From Rhizobium sp. CCGE531 (GTDB taxonomy: Bacteria > Pseudomonadota > Alphaproteobacteria > Rhizobiales > Rhizobiaceae): a DNA stretch of 64,000 nucleotides. This document shows, piece after piece, positions 8,601 through 17,693 of the stretch. The translations under genes were made by a program, and so were the position numbers. The stretch is from assembly GCF_003627795.1 (NCBI RefSeq), contig NZ_CP032685.1, positions 620,001-684,000 on the forward strand. The letters run 5' to 3'. The notes beneath the pieces are model-generated. The model did no database searches, was not told the origin of the DNA, and saw nothing but the letters and a program-made list of their open reading frames with translations. The first letter of the stretch is position 1, and each line of letters starts with the position of its first letter.

Positions 8601-9905
8601 TCAACGATCGGTTTCGCGACCAGCGTCTTCTGCGCTCACCAGGAGCTTGTCGATCCGGCGACCATCGAGGTCCACCACCTCGAAACACCATCCGCCCTTT
8701 GCGAAACTCTCGCCCACCTCCGGAAGATGGCGCAATTCCTGCAGCACGAAGCCTGCGACGGTCTGATAGTCGCGATCGTATTCGATCTTAAGGTTCATGA
8801 AATCGGCGAATTCATCGATGGGCATCCAGCCGGACACGAGATAGCTGCCGTCGTGACGGCGGACGATGGCCTGTTCGCCGCCGGCACCGGCTTCTTCCTG
8901 CACGGCACCGAGAATGGCTTCGAGAATATCGCCCGACGTGATCACACCTTCGAAATGGCCATATTCGTCGTAGACCAACACCATGTGTGACAAGGACCGG
9001 CGCAGCGCCTTGACGACATCAAGCGCGCTCGAGAGATCCGAAACGATCGGCACTTGCGTGGCCAGCGCCAGAATATCGACAGCGCCGCCGGAGGCTAGCT
9101 CATCGAAGAAATCACGGGTCGTCAACACGCCGACGATCTCGTCGGAGCTATCCTTGCGCAACGGCAGTCGCGCCTTTTCGGTGCGGCGAAGCTGTTCTCG
9201 GATCTCGTCGAAACTGTCTTCTATATCGATAACTTCCACATCGCGGCGCGGTGTCATCAGCGCCCTGGCGTTTCGGTCGGCCAATCGCATGACACTTGAG
9301 ATCATCGCCTGCTCTTCCGTCGCGATGACGCCGGCGCTCTGCGCTTCCGCCAGAACCGTCTTGATTTCTTCATCGCTGACGCCGTCCGCGGCCTTGCCGG
9401 ATTGGCCGAGCGCGCTCAGGACCAGCCTCCCCGAAATGTCGAGGAGCCAGACGAGCGGGGCTGCGGCGCGAGAAAGGAACACCATGGCCGGCGCAACTTT
9501 GCTGGCAACGGCCTCGGGCGCCCGAAGCGCCACCTGCTTGGGCACCAATTCGCCAATGATCAGTGACAGGTAAGTGATGGCGACGACGACGGAGCCGACG
9601 CCGATAGTATCGGCAACCGCGGTCGATAGGTCCTGCGCGGCGAGCCAGCCCGACAGCCGGGCGCCAAGGGTGGCGCCCGAAAAGGCACCGGATAGAACGC
9701 CAACGAGCGTAATGCCGATTTGCACGGTGGACAGGAAACGGCCCGGCTCTTCGGAAAGCCTTATCGCCATTGCGGCGCCGCGGCTGCCCTGGTCCGAAAG
9801 GACCTTAAGTCGAGCGGGCCGCGACGATACGATCGCCAGTTCCGACATGGCAAGCACGCCGTTGAGAAGGGTGAGAACGACAACAATCGAAATTTCGAGA
9901 AGCAA
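8601..9905 (-). CDS. CNNM/HlyC-CorC-family membrane protein with CBS domains
   Basis: The 434-residue protein has an N-terminal DUF21/CNNM membrane domain with about four hydrophobic segments in residues 1-150 (opening LEISIVVVLTLLNGVLAMSELAIVSSRP, including a GELVPKQ motif). Next come a CBS pair (about 205-335, with LMTPRRDVEVID and DEYGHFEGVIT) and a CorC_HlyC domain (about 345-425). Such proteins are linked to magnesium or cobalt export and are often misnamed hemolysins. The start is TTG 9905, preceded by AAAGGG; no ATG fits. It runs in the direction of ftsZ but is separated from it by 362 bp. Confidence 0.88.
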   Translation of the reverse strand: MLLEISIVVVLTLLNGVLAMSELAIVSSRPARLKVLSDQGSRGAAMAIRLSEEPGRFLSTVQIGITLVGVLSGAFSGATLGARLSGWLAAQDLSTAVADTIGVGSVVVAITYLSLIIGELVPKQVALRAPEAVASKVAPAMVFLSRAAAPLVWLLDISGRLVLSALGQSGKAADGVSDEEIKTVLAEAQSAGVIATEEQAMISSVMRLADRNARALMTPRRDVEVIDIEDSFDEIREQLRRTEKARLPLRKDSSDEIVGVLTTRDFFDELASGGAVDILALATQVPIVSDLSSALDVVKALRRSLSHMVLVYDEYGHFEGVITSGDILEAILGAVQEEAGAGGEQAIVRRHDGSYLVSGWMPIDEFADFMNLKIEYDRDYQTVAGFVLQELRHLPEVGESFAKGGWCFEVVDLDGRRIDKLLVSAEDAGRETDR

Positions 9906-10014
9906 AATCGGCCCTTTTTGGTTTCAGCGGAAAGATAGGTGGCAGGGGCGGCAAAAGCCAGCATTCCATGGACATGATTTCTCTGGCGCCACCAGTAAAA
10001 GCAGTTCGCTGAGC

Positions 10015-10923
10015 CTAGCGCATGGCCGGCAGGATGTCCGCGGCAAGCTCTTCCATGACCTCGCCGGGTGGCCTGCCCTGTGCGATGAGATTGAAGGCGA
10101 CGTGATGAATGCCTGCGTCGCGCATTGCCGACAGCGTATCGATCAGCCCTCGTCTGCCGGTTCTGCCGCCGAGACTGACCTCCTCATATGGCGCGTCGGA
10201 CTTGTCGAGCAGGTCCAAAACCATCGATTGGCCGAAGCCGCGAAAATCGGTGGCAACCTTTGTCCGGGCGTTATGCCAAAGTCCCAGCCGGTCTTTCTGA
10301 ACCGATAGCGGCCGGTAATAGGTCATCCACGCCGTCGCATGCCTGGCGATCCACTCGAGGGATTGCGACGATGACCCCACAGCCACCATCGGAACGGACG
10401 CTTGCTGCAGGTGGGGCCGTATGGTGAACTCTTCCCGCACGCGACCATCTTCACCGATGACCTTCTGATCCGGGCGGAGAGCGGCGGCGAGGCGCTGCCA
10501 ATGCGATTGGAAGAGCGCTTTGCGGTTCTCGACATCTTCTCCGAACACCTCATATTCGCTCGGCCTGTCGCCGGAGCCGAGGCCGAGGACGAACCGCCCT
10601 TTCGAGAGGGATGCCACCGAAAGGGCCGCCTTGGCGATATGAAGCGGATGCCGCAGAGGCAGCACGATCGCGCCCGTTGCCAGGGCGATCCTGGATGTGG
10701 AGGCTACCAAAGCCCCGAGAAAGACCCACGGGTCTGCATGGCCGATCGGGTCTGGGTAGCTTTCGCTGTTGAGGGGAACATCCCTCACCCACAAGGCATC
10801 GAAACCCAATCCATCCGCTTGAGCGGCAATACCGAGCTGATCGTCGAACTGCACGTCGGCAAGGGTTCTCTCCTGCGCCGGCAGGACAATGCCGAATGAA
10901 AGCCGATCTGGATGGAAAAGCAC
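10015..10923 (-). CDS. LLM-class flavin-dependent oxidoreductase
   Basis: The 302 residues fit the luciferase-like monooxygenase TIM barrel. The start reads LSFGIVLPAQE, WVRDVPLN follows the second strand, and SLSKGRFVLGLGSGDRPSEY (about residues 104-123) is the typical F420/FMN-binding stretch. VPMVAVGSSSQSLEWIARHATAWMTYY is the characteristic late barrel region. These enzymes oxidise organic substrates with reduced flavin; the substrate is unknown. GTG 10923 is the best start. It is monocistronic, about 110 bp from the CNNM gene. Confidence 0.85.
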   Translation of the reverse strand: MLFHPDRLSFGIVLPAQERTLADVQFDDQLGIAAQADGLGFDALWVRDVPLNSESYPDPIGHADPWVFLGALVASTSRIALATGAIVLPLRHPLHIAKAALSVASLSKGRFVLGLGSGDRPSEYEVFGEDVENRKALFQSHWQRLAAALRPDQKVIGEDGRVREEFTIRPHLQQASVPMVAVGSSSQSLEWIARHATAWMTYYRPLSVQKDRLGLWHNARTKVATDFRGFGQSMVLDLLDKSDAPYEEVSLGGRTGRRGLIDTLSAMRDAGIHHVAFNLIAQGRPPGEVMEELAADILPAMR

Positions 10924-11093
10924 GTTACGCCCTGAATCCTATTGCCTCTGGCAGGGAGATAAGGCGGCGTGCCGTCGAGAAAAAGGGCTGGCGTCGACTT
11001 GCATCGTGATTGTGCGCGATATTAGTCCGCCCCATGGAGCGGACTGTGATCCTGCAGAGAATCCGTTTCGATCCGCGACTGCGGCCCTGCGAC

Positions 11094-11465
11094 TCAGCCT
11101 GTAGTAACGCACTGCTTGACGAAATCGTGCAATGCCTTCTTTTCCAGGCCCTTGGCCGTGCCTTCGTCATGGCAGGACTTGCGTTTTGCCAGGACCGGGT
11201 ACTTCTGCTGCAGGCAGCTTTTCGCTGCGTTTCTACGAGCCTGACCCTTGAGGCTCTGCCCTGTCGCATCCTGCCGGCAGGCTTGCCGCGCCGTCCTGAT
11301 TTCATCCTTCGACGGCATGGTCGAGGATGGTGTCGAAGCGGAAGGCGTCGTGGCGGGGGCCGGCGTTGCGGTCGTCGTGGGTGAGGCCGTTTGCGCGAAA
11401 ACCACGGTTGCGGAAGACAGGGCGAAGAGCGCGGCGGCGGTCGCGCTTAGCAGCTTGCTGGTCAT
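11094..11465 (-). CDS. PsiF-like small periplasmic protein
   Basis: The protein is 123 residues from the second of two close ATGs, chosen because an AGAGGA site is eight bases upstream. A Sec signal peptide (SKLLSATAAALFALSSATVVFAQ) is followed by a threonine/proline/alanine-rich linker and two PsiF-type repeats: CRQDATGQSLKGQARRNAAK and a second beginning CHDEGTAKGLEKKA. Each holds paired cysteines. PsiF of E. coli is phosphate-starvation inducible and of unknown function. The gene is single and no Pho box was identified by eye. Confidence 0.72.
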   Translation of the reverse strand: MTSKLLSATAAALFALSSATVVFAQTASPTTTATPAPATTPSASTPSSTMPSKDEIRTARQACRQDATGQSLKGQARRNAAKSCLQQKYPVLAKRKSCHDEGTAKGLEKKALHDFVKQCVTTG

Positions 11466-11607
11466 GGGCATATCCTCTTGCCTGAAGGCCATTCATGTTC
11501 AAGCCGCCAACCCCATCACGAGGTCGGCGTTCTTCTTGAACGATGGAGATCGGCATATCCGTCGCTCGGGCTGCTACTAAAATCTCCGACCGACGGGCGA
11601 CTTGACG

Positions 11608-12735
<1,128 letters not shown>

Positions 12736-12785
12736 GGAAACCCCTCCAGAATCAATAGATTATTGCTGATATCTCGCTTGATTTG

Positions 12786-13619
12786 TTAGCTGGATATTCT
12801 CGCCCACAAATCAAGTATTTCCTGCCTCATAAGCAGGGATTCCTCCCAGCGGTCGGTGGTGTCCTCGCCGTCCCGCCCGGTGATCGCATAGGGTTTCGGC
12901 CCCAACTCGCAAGTGAAGGCGAGCGTCGCGTCCGTGTCGGCGCGCTTCCGCCAGCTCTTGAAGCCATATTCCCACCAGCCGAGGAAGAGATCGACCCAGG
13001 GCCGATGATGGGGGAAGGAAATCTCGATCTGGACCTGTTCGCGCGAGGCGACGCGGCCGTGGAAGGCCCAGGAACTGTCGAGTATGCGATGGATGAGAGC
13101 ATGGTTCTCGTCTGATACCGGCCAGGCGAATTCGCGCCCGACGAGGAAATGGGAGATATCGCCCAGCAGCCGCAGTTCCGGCAGCCGATCGAGCAGATCG
13201 AGCGTGAAGAACAGATCCGTCGTCATGCGGTCGCGATGCGTCTCGATCCAGACGTTGACGCCGGCCTCTTCCGCCAGCCGCTGCCAGCCTTCCAGCAAGG
13301 GGATGCAATCCTCCAGCCGTCGCAGACGCACATCCGGCTGCAGACAGATGTGGTGAACGTTGTATTCGGCGGCGACCTCGAGCACCGGCTTCAGATCGTC
13401 GACGGTCTTCGGGAAGCACTGGCCTTCCGCCTGCAGGCCATGCTGCTTGAGCAGGCCCGCGACACGGGAAACGACGTTGCGATCGTACCAATGGGTGCTG
13501 ATGCCATCAAAGCCGGCGGCGGCGATCTTTTCGATATTCTCTTCCAGAGAAAGCTCCGGATAACGAGCGCTGCGTCGCTCCATGGACCAGAGCGACTGGA
13601 ATATGAGCAAGTTTTGCAT
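12786..13619 (-). CDS. Sugar phosphate isomerase/epimerase, xylose-isomerase-like TIM barrel
   Basis: The 277-residue protein is an AP-endonuclease-2/xylose-isomerase-like TIM barrel. NIEKIAAAGFDGI (about 29-41) is the typical first alpha-beta unit. Probable metal ligands lie in IETHRDR (about 148), LLGDISHFLVG (about 178) and TCELG (near 240). Rhizobial MocC and the IolE/IolI inositol enzymes belong to this fold. CGGGAGGA precedes the ATG. It leads the operon that continues into the formaldehyde dehydrogenase and is divergent from a sugar-binding protein. Isomerisation or epimerisation of a sugar or inositol derivative is likely; the exact substrate is unknown. Confidence 0.82.
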   Translation of the reverse strand: MQNLLIFQSLWSMERRSARYPELSLEENIEKIAAAGFDGISTHWYDRNVVSRVAGLLKQHGLQAEGQCFPKTVDDLKPVLEVAAEYNVHHICLQPDVRLRRLEDCIPLLEGWQRLAEEAGVNVWIETHRDRMTTDLFFTLDLLDRLPELRLLGDISHFLVGREFAWPVSDENHALIHRILDSSWAFHGRVASREQVQIEISFPHHRPWVDLFLGWWEYGFKSWRKRADTDATLAFTCELGPKPYAITGRDGEDTTDRWEESLLMRQEILDLWARISS

Positions 13620-13848
13620 AGGTCCTCCCGTACCAGTGGCTTGCTCAGATCACGAATCCGAAGCCTTTGCCAGTCGCCGCGGTGATGGCTTTTGATCATC
13701 GCCGCGTTTCATTGCAAAGCCGATGTATTTGCGGGCCACGAGCCCGCGGCATGATGGTTTTTCATCAAAATACTTTCGGACGCCGCTAGGCTCCATCGGT
13801 AACTCTTTCCGAGCGGTCGCTTGGGTCGCTGTTTCCTGGGAGGAGAAC
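13620..13848. promoter_or_regulatory. Divergent promoter region with candidate LacI-type sites
   Basis: The 229 bp between the isomerase (leftward) and binding-protein (rightward) genes contain TTTGATCATC (13691-13700), whose TGATCA core recurs upstream of the LacI gene. They also contain an inverted pair TGATG / CATCA separated by six bases (13752-13767). Either could be bound by the LacI regulator at 16142-17179. Confidence 0.4.
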
Positions 13849-14778
13849 ATGTTGAAGTTTTTGAGTGCAGGCGCGCTCGCGCTGGTGCTGTCGTCGCAGG
13901 TCCATGCCGCCGATCGGATCGGCGTTTCGATGGGCTACCTGACGACCAATTTCCAGACCCTGATCGCCAATGGAATGCAGGACTACGCCAGGACCAAGGG
14001 CCTCGATCTGCAGGTGGTAGACGCCGCCAACGACGTCAACAAGCAGCTCGATCAGGTGCGCAATTTCGCGGCGGGCGGTGTCTCCGCCATCATCGTCGAT
14101 CCGGTGGATTCGGACGGCACGCCTGCCATGAGCAAGATTGCCGAAGATGCCGGCATTCCGCTGATCTACGTCAATATCCAGCCGACCGATCTTTCAACGC
14201 TCGGAAAGAAGCAGGCCTTCGTCGGATCGAATGAAACGGAATCCGGCACGCTGCAGACGAAGGAAATCTGTCGCATGCTCGGCGGCAAGGGCGATGTCGT
14301 CGTCATGGTCGGCGACCTCACCAGCCAGGCGGCACGCCAGCGGACGCAAGACGTGCATGATGTGCTGAAATCAGGCGAATGCAGCGGCATCAAGGTGGTG
14401 CGCGAGCAGGTCGGCAACTGGAGCCGCGTCGACGGCGCCGATCTCGTTTCGAACTGGCTGACCTCCGGCGTCTCATTCGAAGCCGTCATCGCCAACAACG
14501 ACGAAATGGCGCTCGGCGCGATATCAGCGATCAAGAATGCCGGCGGCTCGACCGATAAGACGATTGTCGCGGGCATCGACGCGACGCCGGATGCGCTGCA
14601 GGCGATGAAAACGGGAGACCTCAAGGTGACCGTGTTCCAGGACGCGAAGGCTCAGGGGCGCGGTGCCGTCGATACGGCCGTAAAGGCGGCGAAGGGCGAG
14701 CAGATCGATAGGGAAGTCTGGATCCCCTTCAAGCTGGTAACCAAGGACAACATGGTTCAGTTCGAAAGCCTCAATTGA
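13849..14778 (+). CDS. Periplasmic sugar-binding protein (Peripla_BP_4, RbsB/MocB type)
   Basis: From ATG 13849 (GGGAGGAG upstream) the product has 309 residues with a signal peptide ending near SSQVHAADR. The mature part is a type I periplasmic binding protein: IGVSMGYLTTNFQTLIANGM, then IVDPVDSDG and IPLIYVNI in the first lobe, and NNDEMALGAISAI plus the late VTVFQDAKAQG that lines the sugar site in RbsB relatives. The open frame runs further upstream, but that part lacks signal-peptide character. No permease or ATPase gene is next to it, so it may deliver its ligand to a distant or shared ABC membrane complex, or act as a sensor. Confidence 0.85.
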   Translation: MLKFLSAGALALVLSSQVHAADRIGVSMGYLTTNFQTLIANGMQDYARTKGLDLQVVDAANDVNKQLDQVRNFAAGGVSAIIVDPVDSDGTPAMSKIAEDAGIPLIYVNIQPTDLSTLGKKQAFVGSNETESGTLQTKEICRMLGGKGDVVVMVGDLTSQAARQRTQDVHDVLKSGECSGIKVVREQVGNWSRVDGADLVSNWLTSGVSFEAVIANNDEMALGAISAIKNAGGSTDKTIVAGIDATPDALQAMKTGDLKVTVFQDAKAQGRGAVDTAVKAAKGEQIDREVWIPFKLVTKDNMVQFESLN

Positions 14779-14927
14779 GCAGCGAGGCATCGGCATTTTG
14801 GGTACTGTTGCCGGTGCGGGGCAACGAACTTCCGGCCGTCGTGAGCAAATTTCATCAAATCAATGCTGTCGTTTCGAGCTGACACCGCTGACACTGACTG
14901 CATAGTTCATTCACTGGGAGGCACATC

Positions 14928-15962
14928 ATGGACGACACGATCTACGGCTCGCGCGATAAGCGCGGAGACTGGAAACCCAACAAGCTTTTGCAATATCCGC
15001 CTGTTTTCATCTGGCCGGCAAAACCGGCTGCCTTCCTGAAGTGGTTCTTCGGCTATCCCGGCTATCTGATGCCATGGAATGTCGTCTATGCCGTCGTCGC
15101 AACGCTGCTGTGGCTTTACGCGACGCCCTCCATGGAGACCATGAAGACGCTGGCGCCGGGCTGGATCGCCTATCTTCTCCTGCGCAATGCCGTGCTGGTC
15201 TTCCTGTTCTTCGGCGCCTTTCACCTGCGCCTCTATATGCAGAAGAAGCAGGGCACGAGCTTCAAATATAATAGCAAGTGGCCGTCGAAGGATAACTCTG
15301 CCTTCCTTTTCGGCAACCAGACCGTCGACAATGTGATCTGGACCTTTGCAAGCGCCGTGCCCCTATGGACGACCTTCGAGGTGATGACGCTCTCGGCCTT
15401 TGCGAATGGCATTATTCCCCATGTCGATTTCGCCGAACATCCGATCTATTGCGTCATTATCATGCTGCTGGTCCCGGCATTCCGCGATCTGCATTTCTAT
15501 CTCGTGCATCGCCTGATCCACTGGCCGCCGCTCTACCATGCGGTCCACAAACTGCATCACAACAACGTCAATCCCGGCCCCTGGTCCGGCCTCGCCATGC
15601 ACCCGGTCGAGCATCTCCTGTATTTCTCGGGCGTTCTCATCCACTGGATCGTGCCGTCCAACCCGATCCACGCCCTGTTCCACTTGACGCATGCCGCGCT
15701 TGCACCGGCGCCGGGCCATGCCGGCTTCGACAAGATCGTGATTGGCGAGGAGGCCGGGATCGATACCCACGCCTATGACCATTACCTCCATCACAAGTTC
15801 TTCGAATGCAATTACGCCGATGGAGTCATCCCGCTCGACCAATGGTTCGGCACCTTTCACGACGGCTCGAAAGATGCCGAGGACCGCATGAACAAGCGCT
15901 TCATGGAGCGCGCGAAGAAATATGCCGAGAAGCAGGCCCGCCGCTCCGGCACACCAGGCTAG
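14928..15962 (+). CDS. Membrane di-iron hydroxylase of the fatty acid hydroxylase / sterol desaturase superfamily
   Basis: This 344-residue integral membrane protein carries the full set of histidine boxes: HRLIH (194-198), HKLHH (207-211), HPVEH (225-229) and HYLHH (285-289). Hydrophobic segments lie near residues 45-65, 78-100, 140-165 and 170-188. The superfamily inserts oxygen into C-H bonds using electrons from a ferredoxin or cytochrome. The ligand-binding and sugar enzymes around it, with a Rieske ferredoxin and reductase 1.4 kb away, argue for a small polar substrate. MocD of rhizopine catabolism is the functional analogue proposed; orthology was not tested. A GGGAGG site precedes the ATG. 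Confidence 0.88.
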   Translation: MDDTIYGSRDKRGDWKPNKLLQYPPVFIWPAKPAAFLKWFFGYPGYLMPWNVVYAVVATLLWLYATPSMETMKTLAPGWIAYLLLRNAVLVFLFFGAFHLRLYMQKKQGTSFKYNSKWPSKDNSAFLFGNQTVDNVIWTFASAVPLWTTFEVMTLSAFANGIIPHVDFAEHPIYCVIIMLLVPAFRDLHFYLVHRLIHWPPLYHAVHKLHHNNVNPGPWSGLAMHPVEHLLYFSGVLIHWIVPSNPIHALFHLTHAALAPAPGHAGFDKIVIGEEAGIDTHAYDHYLHHKFFECNYADGVIPLDQWFGTFHDGSKDAEDRMNKRFMERAKKYAEKQARRSGTPG

Positions 15963-16094
15963 CAGGGAGCCGAAGCCTGGCCGGGTTCCTCCGACTGGGA
16001 CAACGATCTCAAGGACTTGCCGAGGGAACTTCGTGCTCCATATGCGACGATTGGGCTCTCCCCCCGCCACCGGCCGAACCGGCCGTTGGCGGGA

Positions 16095-16136
16095 AATGCC
16101 GGAGCCCGCAGCCCTCCTTCCGCGGGCTCCGGCATT
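16095..16136. terminator. Strong hairpin between convergent genes
   Basis: A perfect 15-bp stem (arms 16095-16109 and 16122-16136) with a 12-base loop lies between the hydroxylase and LacI 3' ends. The stem is mostly GC with AATG/CATT at its base. It probably ends transcription from both sides, though the T-tracts are short. Confidence 0.7.
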
Positions 16137-16141
16137 GTCAC

Positions 16142-17179
16142 TCATAGGTGACTTGAGGTGAGGCCGATGTTTTCGGCGGTATAGGTCAGGAATGGCACGG
16201 GATCCTGACTGACAGGCACATCGATAATTCCCATCCGCGATAGGATCGTATCCAAGGCGCGCCTTGCTTGTGTTTCAGGCGCCTGATCGAGAACGAGCGT
16301 CATCAGCCCAGAAGCGATGAAGCGGCGCGTTTCGTCGTTGAGTTCATGTGCGATCCAGACGAGCTCCCTTCCCCGCTGCTCCTGAAAGCGCTGAAGCACC
16401 GAGCCGACACCGAGATTGGCGCCGCCGGCATTGTAAACGCCGACAACATCCGGGCAGCGCAGCAGCGCCTGCGTCATCATCTCGGCGGATTTCACGTCGT
16501 CATCCCCGCCGAACACGACCTCCGAAAATCGCAGGGTGGAGTTGCCATGGGACCCGAGATAATCGGAGAAGCCGCGAATGCGCTCCCTGTGGATCTGATA
16601 GGCCCAGCTATGACAGATCGCGACGACGCTTCCCGTCGCGTGCCGCAGCATGCGCGACATGTAGAAGCCGGCGGTTCGGCCGGCTGCATAATTGTCGATA
16701 CCGACAAACACGTCATCCCGGCCGGTGAGATAGGAGACGATCTGGACGACCTCGACACCGGCGGCTCGGGCCTTTCGCAGACTTTCGCGGATTGCCGGAT
16801 GATCGACCGCCGTGACGATCAAGCCGTGCCGGCGAATGCTGCTATTGGCGATATGCGCGGCAAACTTCTCGGGATCGCTCTCCTCGACGAAGGTCCGGTG
16901 GACCGTGATCGAGCCGTCCAGTGAGGCGGCAATCCGCTCGAAGGCACGGTTGAGCCTGGCAAAGAACGGTGACTCTGGCCTGACTAGGATGACTTCGATG
17001 CGGATCGTGCCGCGATAAAGACTCGGGATGATCCCCTTGTAGCCCAACCGCTTGGCGGCCAGCACGACCTTCTCCGCCGTCTGCGGCTTGACACTTCCGC
17101 GTTCGTTGAGAACGCGTTCCACCGTTGCAAGGCCGACGCCTGCGGCTGCCGCGATATCCACCAGACGGGCCTTCTTCAT
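16142..17179 (-). CDS. LacI-family transcriptional regulator
   Basis: The 345-residue protein begins with a LacI helix-turn-helix (VDIAAAAGVGLATVERVLNERG, about residues 6-27) and hinge helix. A type I periplasmic-binding-protein-like effector domain follows, with FVGIDNYAAGRTAG near 185 and GVYNAGGANLGVG near 245. An AGGAG site precedes the ATG. It lies inside the isomerase/hydroxylase/ferredoxin locus and is divergent from the ferredoxin gene, so it is the obvious local repressor, responding to the transported sugar. Candidate operators with a TGATCA core occur at 17201 and in the 13620-13848 region. Confidence 0.9.
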   Translation of the reverse strand: MKKARLVDIAAAAGVGLATVERVLNERGSVKPQTAEKVVLAAKRLGYKGIIPSLYRGTIRIEVILVRPESPFFARLNRAFERIAASLDGSITVHRTFVEESDPEKFAAHIANSSIRRHGLIVTAVDHPAIRESLRKARAAGVEVVQIVSYLTGRDDVFVGIDNYAAGRTAGFYMSRMLRHATGSVVAICHSWAYQIHRERIRGFSDYLGSHGNSTLRFSEVVFGGDDDVKSAEMMTQALLRCPDVVGVYNAGGANLGVGSVLQRFQEQRGRELVWIAHELNDETRRFIASGLMTLVLDQAPETQARRALDTILSRMGIIDVPVSQDPVPFLTYTAENIGLTSSHL

Positions 17180-17200
17180 TCCGCTCCTCCTTGAGGAAAA

Positions 17201-17208
17201 ATGATCAT
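17201..17208. promoter_or_regulatory. Short palindrome upstream of LacI, candidate operator core
   Basis: ATGATCAT is self-complementary and sits in an AT-rich patch 22 bp upstream of the LacI start, within the 196-bp divergent region shared with the ferredoxin gene. The same TGATCA core occurs at 13693-13698 in the other divergent promoter of the locus. Confidence 0.35.
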
Positions 17209-17375
17209 AATCGGCGTGGAATGTGAAGGCCTATCTCGCGCATGCTCAAAACCAGTCGGGAGGAGAAAACGGAGCGCGATCAAGGCGCAACGTCAACTTT
17301 CTCTCAACGTCAGACATTGGTTTTCACGCCCCAAGGCTTTCGCGCCCTGGCGATTGCTGCAATGAGGAGGAAGAA

Positions 17376-17693
17376 ATGACGAATTGGGTTGATGCCTGCG
17401 CTGCCGATGAAATCGATCAGGAGGATGTTGTCCGCTTCGATCACGCCGGAAGAACCTTCGCGATCTATCGAAGCCCCGACGACGAATATTTCGCGACCGA
17501 TGGTCTTTGCACCCATGAAAAGATCCATCTAGCCGATGGGCTGGTCATGGACGATATCGTCGAGTGTCCGAAGCACAATGGCCGCTTCAGCTACAAGACC
17601 GGCGAGGCACGGGGCGCGCCGGTCTGCATCAATCTGAAAACCTACCAGGTCAAAGTGGAAGGCGATCGCGTCATGATCGGGATCGGCGCATGA
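17376..17693 (+). CDS. Rieske-type [2Fe-2S] ferredoxin (MocE-like)
   Basis: From ATG 17376, preceded by GAGGAGG, the product is 105 residues. The Rieske cluster ligands are in LCTHEKIHLADG and VECPKHNGRFSYKTGEA, giving C-x-H and C-x-x-H pairs separated by about 17 residues. There is no membrane anchor. Small soluble Rieske ferredoxins of this type pass electrons from an NAD(P)H reductase to an oxygenase; MocE is the rhizobial example. Its stop overlaps the start of the reductase gene by four bases (ATGA), so the two are translationally coupled. The open frame upstream to 17223 is not considered coding. Confidence 0.9.
   Translation: MTNWVDACAADEIDQEDVVRFDHAGRTFAIYRSPDDEYFATDGLCTHEKIHLADGLVMDDIVECPKHNGRFSYKTGEARGAPVCINLKTYQVKVEGDRVMIGIGA

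Noticed and set aside
17223..17375. N-terminal extension of the Rieske ferredoxin
   Set aside because: The frame is open, but a GAGGAGG site directly precedes ATG 17376 and the extension has no similarity to small Rieske ferredoxins.
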